Below are positions 8,687 to 17,869 of a stretch of DNA of 64,000 bases, piece after piece (within the stretch, counting starts at the first letter, position 1; every line of letters starts with the position of its first letter). The stretch is taken from the NCBI GenBank assembly GCA_964466465.1, contig CAYXNJ010000005.1:8654-72653 (forward strand), given 5' to 3'. The notes under the pieces were generated by a model, which saw only the letters and a list, made by a program, of their open reading frames with translations, had not been told where the DNA came from and did not search any database. The translations under genes were made by a program, and so were the position numbers. This stretch comes from Sulfurospirillum sp964466465. Its GTDB lineage: Bacteria; Campylobacterota; Campylobacteria; Campylobacterales; Sulfurospirillaceae.

Positions 8687-9202
8687 ATGCGATTTTTATG
8701 GATATTTGCTTGTTTAACGACACTCCTTTTTGCCAAAATCGAGCACTTTAAAACGATTCAAAGCGATTTTACACAAAAAGTAACAAACGATCAAAATAAA
8801 ACGATTGTCTATCAAGGTTCTTTTTACGCTACAAACGATAAAAAAGCACTTTGGATTTATGAAAAACCTGTGGCAAAAAAGATCTATTTTAATAACACAC
8901 GTGTTTTAATTGTTGAACCTGAGTTAGAGCAAGTGATTATTACCACACTTGAAAATACACCGAATATTGCACAGTTGCTTCAAGAAGCCAAAGAGGTTTC
9001 TGCTAACAAATACATCACAAAATTTCAAGAAACCACCTATACTATTTTTACACAAAAAGAGAACATAGAAAAGGTTGTTTACCACGATAAACTAGACAAC
9101 GCTGTTGAAATTCTTTTTTCCAATCAAACAACCAATCTTTTTTTAGATGATGAACTTTTTAAAGCTGAAATCCCTAGAGGATATGACATTGTTCGTGAAT
9201 AA
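8687..9202 (+). CDS. lolA: Outer-membrane lipoprotein carrier LolA
   Basis: Periplasmic chaperone that shuttles lipoproteins from the Lol ABC transporter to the outer membrane. A signal peptide (about 1-17, MRFLWIFACLTTLLFA) is followed by the typical opening HFKTIQSDFTQKV and a half-open beta-barrel sequence with GSFYATNDKKALWIYEKP. 171 residues, a little shorter than enterobacterial LolA. Strong AAGGAG start. It diverges from secA. No LolB is visible, as expected in this phylum. Confidence 0.9.
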   Translation: MRFLWIFACLTTLLFAKIEHFKTIQSDFTQKVTNDQNKTIVYQGSFYATNDKKALWIYEKPVAKKIYFNNTRVLIVEPELEQVIITTLENTPNIAQLLQEAKEVSANKYITKFQETTYTIFTQKENIEKVVYHDKLDNAVEILFSNQTTNLFLDDELFKAEIPRGYDIVRE

Positions 9203-9205
9203 GGA

Positions 9206-11779
9206 TTAAAGCGATGTGTGAGGTGCTGGTTTTCCAAAGAAATAGCCTTGGAAGTTCTGACACCCCATCGCTTTAAGTTTTTCAAACTGCTCTTTTGTTT
9301 CTACGCCTTCGGCAATAACTTCCATATTGAAATTTTTACCAATAGAAATGATTGTCTCTACAATCAAAGCATCACTGCGGTTCACCATAAAATCACGGAT
9401 AAAAGATTGGTCAATTTTGAGTTCATCAACATTAAGGCATTTTAGATATTGTAGGCTTGAGTACCCTGTTCCAAAATCATCAACCGAGAGAGATATACCA
9501 AGGGCTTTGAGAGCATTAATTTTCTCTAACGCTTTTATGCTATCGCCAATTAAAAGGCTTTCTGTAAGCTCTAAGCGTATTAATGCTGGGTTAATTTCTG
9601 ATGTCGTCAGTGCTTCTTCTATGCTTTTGACAAAATCTTCACGCTCAAACTGTTTGGTACTGACATTGATGGAGACTCGCCAGTGCGATTTTTGAGCATC
9701 ACCCTCCCAATGCTTCACTTGTGTCATTGCTTCTTTCAAAACCCATTGTCCCAATGAAACAATAAGTCCTGATTCCTCACATAAAGGAATGAACTGCATA
9801 GGTGGTATCAGTTCGCCATTGGGTTTTGCAAGACGGATAAGTGCCTCAACGCCTATAATATAAGAATTATGATCAACTTGGGGTTGATAATAAAGTAAAA
9901 ATTGTTTTGAGTCGATGGCATCTCTAAGCTGTTGTAACATCAATGATTTTTCTTCCATTACTTTTTGAATGTATGGATCAAAAAATCGAATCGTATTGCG
10001 ACCATCTGTTTTAGCCGTGTACATTGCACTATCTGCATGGCTAAGGAGGATTGCAACATCTTCATCACCATCAAAAATTCCGATGCCTATACTCACAGTC
10101 ACATAAAAAGGATGATTATCGATCATAAAAGGCTCTTTAGTTGCAACCAAAATTTGCATAGCGATCTCTTCTGCTTTCTTGGCAGCATCTTCAAGCACAG
10201 TATCCAAAGAAGGCAATAAAAGAGCAAATTCATCACCACCAAAACGTGCGATGCTGTTATTGTCTTGTGTAAAATTCAATAATCTCTGTGACATCAAAAT
10301 CAGTAATTGATCACCTGTGGCATGCCCTTTGAGATCATTAATAGATTTAAAATTATCCAAATCCATAAATAACAATGCACCATAGGTTTTACTACGTCTA
10401 TTTGCATGAATACAGAGTTTAATTTGTTCAATCAGCAATGATTTATTAGCAAGATTGGTAAGAGAATCATAATAAGAAAGTCTTACAATACTCTCCTTTT
10501 GCATAAACGAATTAATGGCAAAACCAATATCACCTGCTAACTCTTCTATCATTGAACGCTCTTCTGGACTAAATCCATCTCGCATCGTTGTACAAACGCT
10601 AAGAATACCCAAGGCTGAGTGCGCAAATTTATCACTTTTAAGTACTGTAATGTAAGCCTCTTTTACGTGATAACGCTCCATCGTATCTCGACAGCTTTGA
10701 GGTAGGTTTTCACTCTGCGGAGTAATACTTAAATAACCACCTTCTGCAAACACTTTTTCTTCCAAGCTATTAACATCATGCTCTTCATCAAAACCACATG
10801 ACTCTTTCACCTCTAAAATTCCATTTTGCCATAAAGCTATTTTGACATGAGCAAACGAATCATTTGCAAAAAGACACCGAGCTGTTTCATAAAGTAACTC
10901 ATCTAAGCTTTGTGTTGTAATTAAAATTTGATTGCTATCCGCGACTGTACGTAAAACGGAATAAAGATGTTTTTGATGAGCATACGCATTTTCAAGCTCA
11001 ATACTTTTTTGAGCTAAATTTTTAGTACGCTCTAACACTAACGCCTCAAGCTCTTTTTTTTGCTCAACATCACGCTTTGTAAGCTCTTTTATCGCAATAT
11101 ACATCATCATTAGTAAAAACAGCATGACGGTAAAACTAAAACTAACCTCTTTCCAAAAAAATGTAATCACTTCATCAAACAGAAGATTTTTTGGCATTTT
11201 AATGCTTGTAAGACCTCTTACTTCACCTAATTTGTACCCATAAGCATTTTCATAACGTTGTGCGATATAAGGCAAAACTTCATGTTTTTCGCCATGGCAT
11301 ACTAAACAATACGCCTGAATACGTAATGGAGAAGCAAAAAAGAAAAATTCTTTATTGCCCTCTTTGATAAGCTCTATACTTTCATTTTTATCTGGGTTTT
11401 GATTGAAATATTCAATTGATTTTTTTTCTAAAGCATCCGCTTGATTCACAGGGTTGCGAGGACGATCTGAAACATTATGAATACTAATTCCTTGGTTAGA
11501 ACGTTTTAAAAACTCCTCGCTGATATGAGAAGATGCGTGCGCTGGTAAAAAGCCAACAGTAGAATCATTAAGATCAATACCACTTTCTAAAAACTGTTGG
11601 TGGTACACATAACGCATGGATAAAAAATACTCTTGAAGGGTTTTTGCTTTAGAATAAGCACGTATTTGTGCGAGATTTTCCGCTTGATGATACAGATAAA
11701 CAACCACAAACGTATTGGACACAAAGACACAAAAAGCAATGATCCAAAAAAGACGCTTACTGAGGTTAAGTTGTCTCAT
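9206..11779 (-). CDS. Membrane heme-sensor GGDEF/EAL protein (DUF3365-GAF-GGDEF-EAL)
   Basis: A c-di-GMP signalling protein of 857 residues. The order is TM1 (about 10-30), a periplasmic DUF3365/Tll0287-type domain with one c-type heme motif (C158-L-V-C161-H162), TM2 (about 208-230), a coiled coil, a GAF-like domain (about 275-425), GGDEF with an intact RFGGDEF, and EAL with GVEALIRL and DDFGTGYSSL. No RxxD inhibitory site precedes GGDEF (the aligned residues read FTQD). Both catalytic signatures are intact. Covalent heme suggests redox or gas sensing, as in other CxxCH DUF3365 proteins (inference). It is monocistronic and runs convergently to within three bases of lolA. Confidence 0.88.
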   Translation of the reverse strand: MRQLNLSKRLFWIIAFCVFVSNTFVVVYLYHQAENLAQIRAYSKAKTLQEYFLSMRYVYHQQFLESGIDLNDSTVGFLPAHASSHISEEFLKRSNQGISIHNVSDRPRNPVNQADALEKKSIEYFNQNPDKNESIELIKEGNKEFFFFASPLRIQAYCLVCHGEKHEVLPYIAQRYENAYGYKLGEVRGLTSIKMPKNLLFDEVITFFWKEVSFSFTVMLFLLMMMYIAIKELTKRDVEQKKELEALVLERTKNLAQKSIELENAYAHQKHLYSVLRTVADSNQILITTQSLDELLYETARCLFANDSFAHVKIALWQNGILEVKESCGFDEEHDVNSLEEKVFAEGGYLSITPQSENLPQSCRDTMERYHVKEAYITVLKSDKFAHSALGILSVCTTMRDGFSPEERSMIEELAGDIGFAINSFMQKESIVRLSYYDSLTNLANKSLLIEQIKLCIHANRRSKTYGALLFMDLDNFKSINDLKGHATGDQLLILMSQRLLNFTQDNNSIARFGGDEFALLLPSLDTVLEDAAKKAEEIAMQILVATKEPFMIDNHPFYVTVSIGIGIFDGDEDVAILLSHADSAMYTAKTDGRNTIRFFDPYIQKVMEEKSLMLQQLRDAIDSKQFLLYYQPQVDHNSYIIGVEALIRLAKPNGELIPPMQFIPLCEESGLIVSLGQWVLKEAMTQVKHWEGDAQKSHWRVSINVSTKQFEREDFVKSIEEALTTSEINPALIRLELTESLLIGDSIKALEKINALKALGISLSVDDFGTGYSSLQYLKCLNVDELKIDQSFIRDFMVNRSDALIVETIISIGKNFNMEVIAEGVETKEQFEKLKAMGCQNFQGYFFGKPAPHTSL

Positions 11780-11847
11780 AAAGTTAATCCCTTTCGCTAG
11801 ATTACAAGGCTTTGATAGATTGTAATCTCTCTTAACTTAGAATTAAG

Positions 11848-13020
11848 TTATACCGCTTTTAATGTCCTTTTTAAAAAAAGATAACCAATAATGCCAGAGA
11901 GGAAAGAACCCAATAAAATTGCCAATTTGTCAGCATAATGAAATAAATCTGTATCATTGTATGCTAAAGAGTTTACAAAAAGACTCATTGTAAAACCAAT
12001 ACCAGTGAGAATGGCTACGCCATAGAGTTGTTTAAAGGTACTTCCAGTAGGTAATGTTGCCAAACCTAGCTTAATTGCAAGAAAACTAAAACCAAAAACA
12101 CCCAGTTGTTTGCCTAAAAAAAGCCCAAGGATAATACCGAGAGAAACATCCGATAAAAGAGCAATAGGAGAAAGCTCTTTTAGATCAACACCTGCATTGA
12201 CAAAAGCAAAAAGAGGAAGAATAAAAAAGGCAACCCAATAATGCAGGTCATGTTCCATCTCTTTGAGCATGGAAAAACGTTCACCTTTTGCATTAATAGA
12301 ATAAAGTGGAATACAAAAAGCCAACACAACACCCGCGATGGTTGCATGAACACCTGATTTTAAAACACTCATCCATAGCACAATACCTACAAGAATATAA
12401 GCAGCTTTTTTCACAATATTCAACTGATTCATAAGCACTAAAATGACAACTGCAGCAAATGCAATGATGATGGAAATAAGCGATAAATCACTGGTATAAA
12501 AAAGTGCGATGATGACAATAGCTCCAAGATCATCGATGATGGCTAATGCCATTAAAAAAATTTTGAGAGAAGCTGGAACACGATTCCCTAATAAAGAGAG
12601 AATACCCAAAGCAAAAGCAATATCGGTTGCTGTAGGAATAGCCCATCCATTCATCGAAAAAGCATCATTTCGGTTAAACACTGTAAAAATGAGTGCAGGA
12701 ACAAGCATACCACCTAATGCTGCAATTGCAGGTAATGCAATTTGACTTTTAGATGAGAGCTCGCCTTCTAAAACTTCTCTTTTTACCTCAAGACCTACAA
12801 GAAAAAAGAAAATTGCCATAAGTCCATCATTAACCCATAAAAGAAGAGGTTTTGCAATACCAAACGTACCAACCATAATTTGTACAGGGGTATGTAAAAA
12901 ATTGGTATAAAAATCTGTTAGAAAGCTATTTTGTAATAAAAGTGCTAAAAGTGTCACAGCTATTAGAATAATCCCTGATGAAGATTCTTTCTTAATAAAC
13001 TCTTCTATGGTTGAAAGCAT
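11848..13020 (-). CDS. nhaA: Na+/H+ antiporter NhaA
   Basis: Inner-membrane antiporter that expels sodium in exchange for protons. 390 residues, about 12 TMs. Family landmarks visible are VNDGLMAIFFFLVGLEVKRE, the paired aspartates in ALAIIDDLGAIV that carry the ions, and the terminal GIGFTMSLFVNSLAY region. ATG at 13020 after AAAAGGGG. It follows mnmE by 64 bases on the same strand, so a separate promoter or read-through are both possible. A small AT-rich hairpin (11833-11850) covers its stop. Confidence 0.97.
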   Translation of the reverse strand: MLSTIEEFIKKESSSGIILIAVTLLALLLQNSFLTDFYTNFLHTPVQIMVGTFGIAKPLLLWVNDGLMAIFFFLVGLEVKREVLEGELSSKSQIALPAIAALGGMLVPALIFTVFNRNDAFSMNGWAIPTATDIAFALGILSLLGNRVPASLKIFLMALAIIDDLGAIVIIALFYTSDLSLISIIIAFAAVVILVLMNQLNIVKKAAYILVGIVLWMSVLKSGVHATIAGVVLAFCIPLYSINAKGERFSMLKEMEHDLHYWVAFFILPLFAFVNAGVDLKELSPIALLSDVSLGIILGLFLGKQLGVFGFSFLAIKLGLATLPTGSTFKQLYGVAILTGIGFTMSLFVNSLAYNDTDLFHYADKLAILLGSFLSGIIGYLFLKRTLKAV

Positions 13021-13084
13021 TATTACCCCTTTTAGTATCTCTTTTTATCGTAGCATACCGAGGTAAATAATTTATAAATGAAGG

Positions 13085-14422
13085 TTATTTGCCTAAACAG
13101 AAGTTACTAAACATCTTTTCTAAAATTTCATCACGCTCAAAAGCGGTCGTAATCGAAGAGATACTCGAAATTGCTTCATTGATATGAAAAGCAAAAAGCT
13201 CTAATTCACCTTCTCCTAAAAGTTTATATGAATTTTGGACATTTTCATACGCTTGCTTAACCGCATCAATCTGGCGAACGGAAGTAAGCATAATACTATC
13301 TTCAACAGCCGTTTGGTCTAAAATCATTTGTAGTTTTTGAGTGATTTCATTACTATTATGTTGGCACGCTAAAGGTATATGGTCCCGATCAATACGAGAT
13401 GTATCAAACTGATTTGGTAAATCCATTTTATTGAGAACCGTAATGATTTGCTTAGAATCTTTGTATGTTTGAAGCAGCTCTAGCATCTCTTTATCTTCTC
13501 TGTCACACTCTCTACTATTATCAAACATTGCAATAACAATCTCTGACTCTTCAATGGCTGCAATAGAGCGTTCAATTCCTATCTTCTCAATCACATCATG
13601 CGCTTGTCTAATACCCGCTGTATCAACAATTTTAACAAGATGTGAACCAATGCGTAGCTCTTCTTCAATCGTATCACGCGTTGTACCTGCAATATCACTA
13701 ATGATAGCTCTGTCATAACTTAAAAGATTGTTTAAAAGAGAGCTCTTACCCACATTAGGTTTACCCACAATGGCGATTTTAAAACCATTCATAAGCCCTT
13801 GTCTGCGTTTACTGCTTTCATAAGTTATCAACAGTTCTTTGGCTAATGTATCGAGTTTAACTCTAATTTTTTCAATCATATCAAGAGGTAAATCTTCTTC
13901 TGCATAGTCAATATTCACTTCAACAAAAGCAAGAACTTCTATTAGCAACTCTCTAACACGTAAAACAAAATCACGAAGTTCGCCTTTGAGTTGACGAGTT
14001 AACATTTTAGCTGCGTCCACACTTTTTGTCTCTATAAGAGCAGCAATGGCTTCCGCCTCACTAAGATCAATACGGCCATTTAAAAAAGCACGTTTTGAAA
14101 ATTCACCTGGATTAGCTAGACGTGCACCATGATGAAGGAGCGTTTCTAAAACAAGTCCAGCAACTACACTACCACCATGACATTGAAACTCGACGACATC
14201 TTCGGCAGTAAAACTGTGTGGGGCTTTGAAATAAATCACAATTGCTTGATCAATGGCATCATTGAGCGTATCGTGTAAAAAACAAAGTGTTGCAAGGCGT
14301 GGAGTTAAAGTCTCTTTTTTTGAGAGTTTTAAAGCCAAGGCAAGAGCATCGGGTCCACTTACACGAACAATCGCGATGGAACCGACTCCTGCACTTGTGG
14401 CAATAGCAGCAATAGTATCTAT
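13085..14422 (-). CDS. mnmE: tRNA modification GTPase MnmE, apparently starting at ATA
   Basis: With MnmG it installs the 5-carboxymethylaminomethyl group on wobble U34. It has an N-terminal formyl-THF domain, a helical domain, a Ras-like G domain (GKPNVGKSSLLN, DIAGTTRDT, NKMD) and the C-terminal CLGK motif. The conserved N-terminus DTIAAIATSAGVGSIAIV is encoded, but there is no in-frame ATG, GTG or TTG upstream of it. An in-frame TAG lies four codons earlier. The first usable start is ATA at 14422-14420, seven bases after AGGA, overlapping the jag stop as ATAG. The next canonical start (TTG 14338) would remove the conserved N-terminus. The family and length (445 aa) are certain. The start codon is inferred. 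Confidence 0.93.
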   Translation of the reverse strand: MDTIAAIATSAGVGSIAIVRVSGPDALALALKLSKKETLTPRLATLCFLHDTLNDAIDQAIVIYFKAPHSFTAEDVVEFQCHGGSVVAGLVLETLLHHGARLANPGEFSKRAFLNGRIDLSEAEAIAALIETKSVDAAKMLTRQLKGELRDFVLRVRELLIEVLAFVEVNIDYAEEDLPLDMIEKIRVKLDTLAKELLITYESSKRRQGLMNGFKIAIVGKPNVGKSSLLNNLLSYDRAIISDIAGTTRDTIEEELRIGSHLVKIVDTAGIRQAHDVIEKIGIERSIAAIEESEIVIAMFDNSRECDREDKEMLELLQTYKDSKQIITVLNKMDLPNQFDTSRIDRDHIPLACQHNSNEITQKLQMILDQTAVEDSIMLTSVRQIDAVKQAYENVQNSYKLLGEGELELFAFHINEAISSISSITTAFERDEILEKMFSNFCLGK

Positions 14423-15384
14423 GCGTTTTTCCTATTAAAATCATTGACAACGATGAATTTACCGCCATCTTTTCCTGATTTTATACCAACGTATTTTTCA
14501 GGAAATTCAGCGCGAAGTGCTTCAAGAGCGATTTTGATGAGTACACCATCTAAAATTTTTGTTTGACCTTTTCCGCTGTTACGAATACGCTCAATGACAG
14601 GAACAAGGTATTTTTCGATCATCTCTTCTTGATTTTTCAAAAATTCAGCAATTTCTAGGCGAATATTTAGACCATATTTAAGATTAATCCAATTATAAAG
14701 CAAATAAGAGAGTGCTTTATAACGGTACCCTTCTTTTCCAATCAATAATGCCGCATCTTCTCCACTAAATTCAATTAAGATAGTGTCATCACTGTATTTA
14801 GAAACAAGAGGCGTTTCAAGCGTAAAACAGCTGTATTTAAAGAGATTTTTAATTTGTACGCGAACTTCATCAATCACATCATTGATTTCACGTTTTTCTT
14901 GATGAAAGTTCTGATCGATAACAGTTGGAGCGATGGCATGTCTAGGCTCTTTTACTGGCACTACTTTAGGTGCCTCAACTTTTGCCTCTACCTTCGGTGT
15001 AACAAGAGCCTCTTTAGCTACAGGTGTTTCAGGGCGTTTATTCTCAGAAAATTCATTTTTAGGAAATTCTCTATTTCTATTCTTATTACGTCTATTTTTA
15101 GAACGACGGTTACGATCTCTTCGTTCCTCACCAAGTTCAGCATCAGCTTCATTGCTTTCTTCTTCTTTTCGTGGAGTTGCATGTTCTTTACGCACAGACT
15201 CCTCTTTAAAAGGCTTTGAGCCTTTACGCTGTACTTCAATAATTGCACTCTTTTTAAAAAGCCCAAGAAATCCACTTGAGCCATTTTGAATAATATTAAT
15301 ATCTAAATCCACGACCGAACAAGACAACTCACTCGCAGCTTTAGAGTAAGCCTCTTGGAGTGTTGCTGCTTCTACTTTGATCAT
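14419..15384 (-). CDS. jag: Jag/KhpB-like RNA-binding protein (Jag-N, KH, R3H)
   Basis: The conserved partner gene of yidC, thought to bind RNA and affect envelope biogenesis. A Jag-N domain (about 1-52, IKVEAATLQEAYSKAASEL) is followed by a charged Arg/Lys/Glu-rich linker (about 55-150), a KH domain with IGKEGYRYKALSYLLYNW, and an R3H-type end. 321 residues, with an unusually long and basic linker (RRDRNRRSKNRRNKNRNR). It overlaps the yidC stop and the mnmE start by four bases each, so translation is coupled through all three genes. Confidence 0.92.
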   Translation of the reverse strand: MIKVEAATLQEAYSKAASELSCSVVDLDINIIQNGSSGFLGLFKKSAIIEVQRKGSKPFKEESVRKEHATPRKEEESNEADAELGEERRDRNRRSKNRRNKNRNREFPKNEFSENKRPETPVAKEALVTPKVEAKVEAPKVVPVKEPRHAIAPTVIDQNFHQEKREINDVIDEVRVQIKNLFKYSCFTLETPLVSKYSDDTILIEFSGEDAALLIGKEGYRYKALSYLLYNWINLKYGLNIRLEIAEFLKNQEEMIEKYLVPVIERIRNSGKGQTKILDGVLIKIALEALRAEFPEKYVGIKSGKDGGKFIVVNDFNRKNA

Positions 15385-16961
15385 TTTTCGACCTTTTGCT
15401 CTTCATGTTTTTTTGCGAAAAGTTTATTGACGTAAAACTGTTGTACGATAGAGGCTAAGTTATTTGTAAACCAATAAAGTGTTAGACCTGCTGGGAATGT
15501 TACAAAGAAGAATGTAAAGATCAGTGGTAAGAACTTCATAATCTTCTCTTGCATAGGATCACTAAACGTTGTTGGCGTAATACGTTGGTGCAAGAACATT
15601 GTAAGACCCATTAGCACAGGAAGAATAAAATAAGGATCCATTACAGCAAGGTCATTAATCCATAAAATCCAATCAGCACCTTTAAGCTCAATTGCGTTTT
15701 GTAAAACACGATACACTGCAAAGAAAACAGGAATTTGCAACAAAATTGGTAAACATCCACCCATTGGATTTGCACCATGCTTTTTGTAGAGTTCCATCAT
15801 GTGCATATTCAGTTTTTGCTTATCATCACCATATTTTTTCTGTAATTCTTTCACTTTTGGCGCAAGTTCTTTTAGCTTGTTCATAGACACCATACCTTTG
15901 TATGTCAAAGGATAAAGCACTAAACGAACAATAATTGTCATAGCAACAATTGCCCAACCCCAGTTACCAAAAATACCATGTAAGTATGAAAGAAGTGTAA
16001 AGAGAGGTTTTGCGATGAAGGTAAAGAAACCATACTCAACAACATCGGTTAATTCTGGATTAATGGCTTTAAGTTTTACATACTCTTTTGGTCCAATATA
16101 ACCGCTAAGTTTAAAATCTTCGTCACCTTTAACAAATAAAAGAGGATCTTTATCTTTACCCACAGAAACAACACTCTCTAAACCTTTAGAGAGTTCATAA
16201 AAAAATGTAGTATAGTATTTGTCAGCACCCGCAACAATTTTAGCATTTGAAAAGCGCTCATCTCCTTTAGCACTACCATCATCTATGGTTTTCACTGTAC
16301 CATCAGCTCTTTTAATCAGTGCCCCATGGAATGTATAGCTATCGACGGCTACATGTGGACGAAATCCTGGAGAGACAAAATACTCTTGTGGTGTTGAAAG
16401 TTTAACGTGTAAGTCATATTTACCTGATGGGAAAAATGTAATTGTTTTGGTTACATTCACCTTACCGAGTGTTTGGGTTAAAACAACGCTACTTCCATTT
16501 TCAGTCACATCAACATTGCTTTTATCTGCACTGTAAGACATAACAAAGGCATCTGCATTGATGTTTTTATCGCTAAATCGAATTTCAAGAGGGAAAAGAG
16601 TCTGCGAAGCATCAATAAGTTGAAAACGCTCGCCTTTATCATCTTTGTACTTGCCTTCTTCAAGATAAAACTTTGCAATTCTGCCAAGTCTGTCGATCTG
16701 AACTTCGTAACCTGCCGATTTGATTGTTGTAATAATTTCATTCTCTTTACCTGAACTGATAGGAGAAGATGCAACGTCAGCACTAGTGGTCGTTTTTACT
16801 TCTGGTGCGCTCGTTGTTGGTGTTCCATTTTGTTCAAGAGATGTGGTTTCAGTCAATGGAGGATTTTTGGGGATAAAAAAATGATCATACAGAGCAAAAA
16901 ATAAAAATGATAATACAGTGGCAAGAATAATGCGCACTTGAGGAGTAAGTTTATCTGTCAC
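15381..16961 (-). CDS. yidC: Membrane protein insertase YidC
   Basis: Inserts and folds inner-membrane proteins, alone or with SecYEG. 526 residues with an N-terminal TM (about 8-26), a large periplasmic beta-supersandwich (about 60-320) and the conserved C-terminal five-TM core (GWGWAIVAMTIIVRLVLYPL, the MGGCLPILLQIPVFFAVYR stretch, FPAGLTLYWFTNN). It starts with GTG (16961) after AAGGGAAT. It lies ten bases after yidD and overlaps jag by four bases. Confidence 0.97.
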   Translation of the reverse strand: MTDKLTPQVRIILATVLSFLFFALYDHFFIPKNPPLTETTSLEQNGTPTTSAPEVKTTTSADVASSPISSGKENEIITTIKSAGYEVQIDRLGRIAKFYLEEGKYKDDKGERFQLIDASQTLFPLEIRFSDKNINADAFVMSYSADKSNVDVTENGSSVVLTQTLGKVNVTKTITFFPSGKYDLHVKLSTPQEYFVSPGFRPHVAVDSYTFHGALIKRADGTVKTIDDGSAKGDERFSNAKIVAGADKYYTTFFYELSKGLESVVSVGKDKDPLLFVKGDEDFKLSGYIGPKEYVKLKAINPELTDVVEYGFFTFIAKPLFTLLSYLHGIFGNWGWAIVAMTIIVRLVLYPLTYKGMVSMNKLKELAPKVKELQKKYGDDKQKLNMHMMELYKKHGANPMGGCLPILLQIPVFFAVYRVLQNAIELKGADWILWINDLAVMDPYFILPVLMGLTMFLHQRITPTTFSDPMQEKIMKFLPLIFTFFFVTFPAGLTLYWFTNNLASIVQQFYVNKLFAKKHEEQKVEK

Positions 16962-16971
16962 GAGATTCCCT

Positions 16972-17310
16972 TTATTTCGTTGTTTTAAAAGATTTTACCA
17001 CGTAAAAACTTTGCTTATCTTTTGGTACAAACCAAAACGTTATAGAATGTGGATGTGGATGTTTGAGAGACAAAGGAAGAGGAGATGCAAAACGCTTTTT
17101 TACAATAGGATAATCAATTCCCCCAACAAAAAGCTGATTGCATTTCAAAATGCGTATAAAACTATAAAAGATAGCTTTTAAAAAACTATTGTGTAGAAGC
17201 TGTTCTTTGGCATATTGCGAACAGGTCGGATAGTACCTACAACTTCCATAGCCAATCAGTGTAAAAAACTTCTGATAAAGCTTTATCAACAACAATGCTA
17301 AAGTTTTCAT
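16972..17310 (-). CDS. yidD: Membrane protein insertion efficiency factor YidD
   Basis: Small amphipathic membrane-associated helper of YidC. It has the family signature Y-C-R-Y-Y-P-T-C-S-x-Y (GYGSCRYYPTCSQYAKEQL, residues 21-39) and the later KCNQLFVGGIDYPIV block. 112 residues, with a C-terminal tail of about 35 residues beyond the core. Its ATG overlaps the rnpA stop (ATGA), and there is no good ribosome binding site of its own, so translation is probably coupled. Confidence 0.93.
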   Translation of the reverse strand: MKTLALLLIKLYQKFFTLIGYGSCRYYPTCSQYAKEQLLHNSFLKAIFYSFIRILKCNQLFVGGIDYPIVKKRFASPLPLSLKHPHPHSITFWFVPKDKQSFYVVKSFKTTK

Positions 17311-17645
17311 TCTTTAACACAGTTTAATTTTTTCATAGACCATAGAACTCCTTTTTTCAGAGCATCATATGACATATGATTTATCTTCTCTTTTGCTACA
17401 AAAACATACACGCCATCATTTAAAGTGTGTTGAATTTCTAAAAAAATAGCCCGAAGCCTTCTTTTGGCTAAATTTCGCTTGATAGCATTACCGACTTTTT
17501 TACTTGCCGTAAAGCCAACTCTTTTTGCTGTATCGTTATTGTAAAAGATTAAAGCACCATCAAAGTGCCACTTCTTAGCATGATTATAAATGTATGAATA
17601 CTCTCTCGTTACCTTGAGAGTATCATAATCTTTTAAGCGGCCAAT
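17307..17645 (-). CDS. rnpA: Ribonuclease P protein component, apparently starting at ATT
   Basis: Protein subunit that helps the RNase P RNA trim tRNA 5' ends. The frame encodes GRLKDYDTLKVTREYSYIY, then KKWHFDGALIFYNN, VGFTASKKVGNAIKRN and the family signature KRNLAKRRLRAIF, ending NCVKE. The length of about 112 aa is normal. No ATG, GTG or TTG occurs in frame between the upstream TAG (inside rpmH) and the conserved core. The only near-cognate start there is ATT (17645-17643), so AUU is the best candidate. It overlaps the end of rpmH by 13 bases and the yidD start by four. Automatic callers that need canonical starts would miss this gene. Confidence 0.85.
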   Translation of the reverse strand: MGRLKDYDTLKVTREYSYIYNHAKKWHFDGALIFYNNDTAKRVGFTASKKVGNAIKRNLAKRRLRAIFLEIQHTLNDGVYVFVAKEKINHMSYDALKKGVLWSMKKLNCVKE

Positions 17646-17767
17646 CTTCTTCTACCTTTAGCACGACGTGCTGCGATCACTTTACGACCACCCTTAGTTT
17701 TCATTCTAAGTCTGAAGCCATGTGTGCGCTTTTTAGGTGTACTATGTGGCTGATACGTTCTTTTCAT
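17633..17767 (-). CDS. rpmH: 50S ribosomal protein L34
   Basis: 44 residues starting MKRTYQPHSTPKKRTHGF and ending RAKGRRRLAA, the standard bacterial L34. ATG at 17767 after AAAGGAATTTTTG. First gene of the rpmH-rnpA-yidD-yidC-jag-mnmE operon. Confidence 0.97.
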   Translation of the reverse strand: MKRTYQPHSTPKKRTHGFRLRMKTKGGRKVIAARRAKGRRRLAA

Positions 17768-17794
17768 CAAAAATTCCTTTAACAAAAATAATTT

Positions 17795-17815
17795 TAAGGT
17801 ATGGATTTTACCTTA
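17795..17815 (-). terminator. Hairpin with T-rich tail between the ligase gene and rpmH
   Basis: A 7-bp perfect stem (TAAGGTA / TACCTTA, loop of seven). On the minus strand it is followed by AAAATTATTTTT, so it could end transcription from the mutase operon before rpmH. The remaining 100 bases must also hold the rpmH promoter, so a leader structure is the alternative. Confidence 0.4.
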
Positions 17816-17869
17816 GCTTTACTTAAAATTGCATAAGCTTCGATTAAGCACTGCTCCCTATGTCAGCAC

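Noticed and set aside
14338..14422. mnmE taken as starting at TTG 14338
   Set aside because: This removes the conserved DTIAAIAT N-terminus that is encoded in frame upstream; kept only as a fallback.
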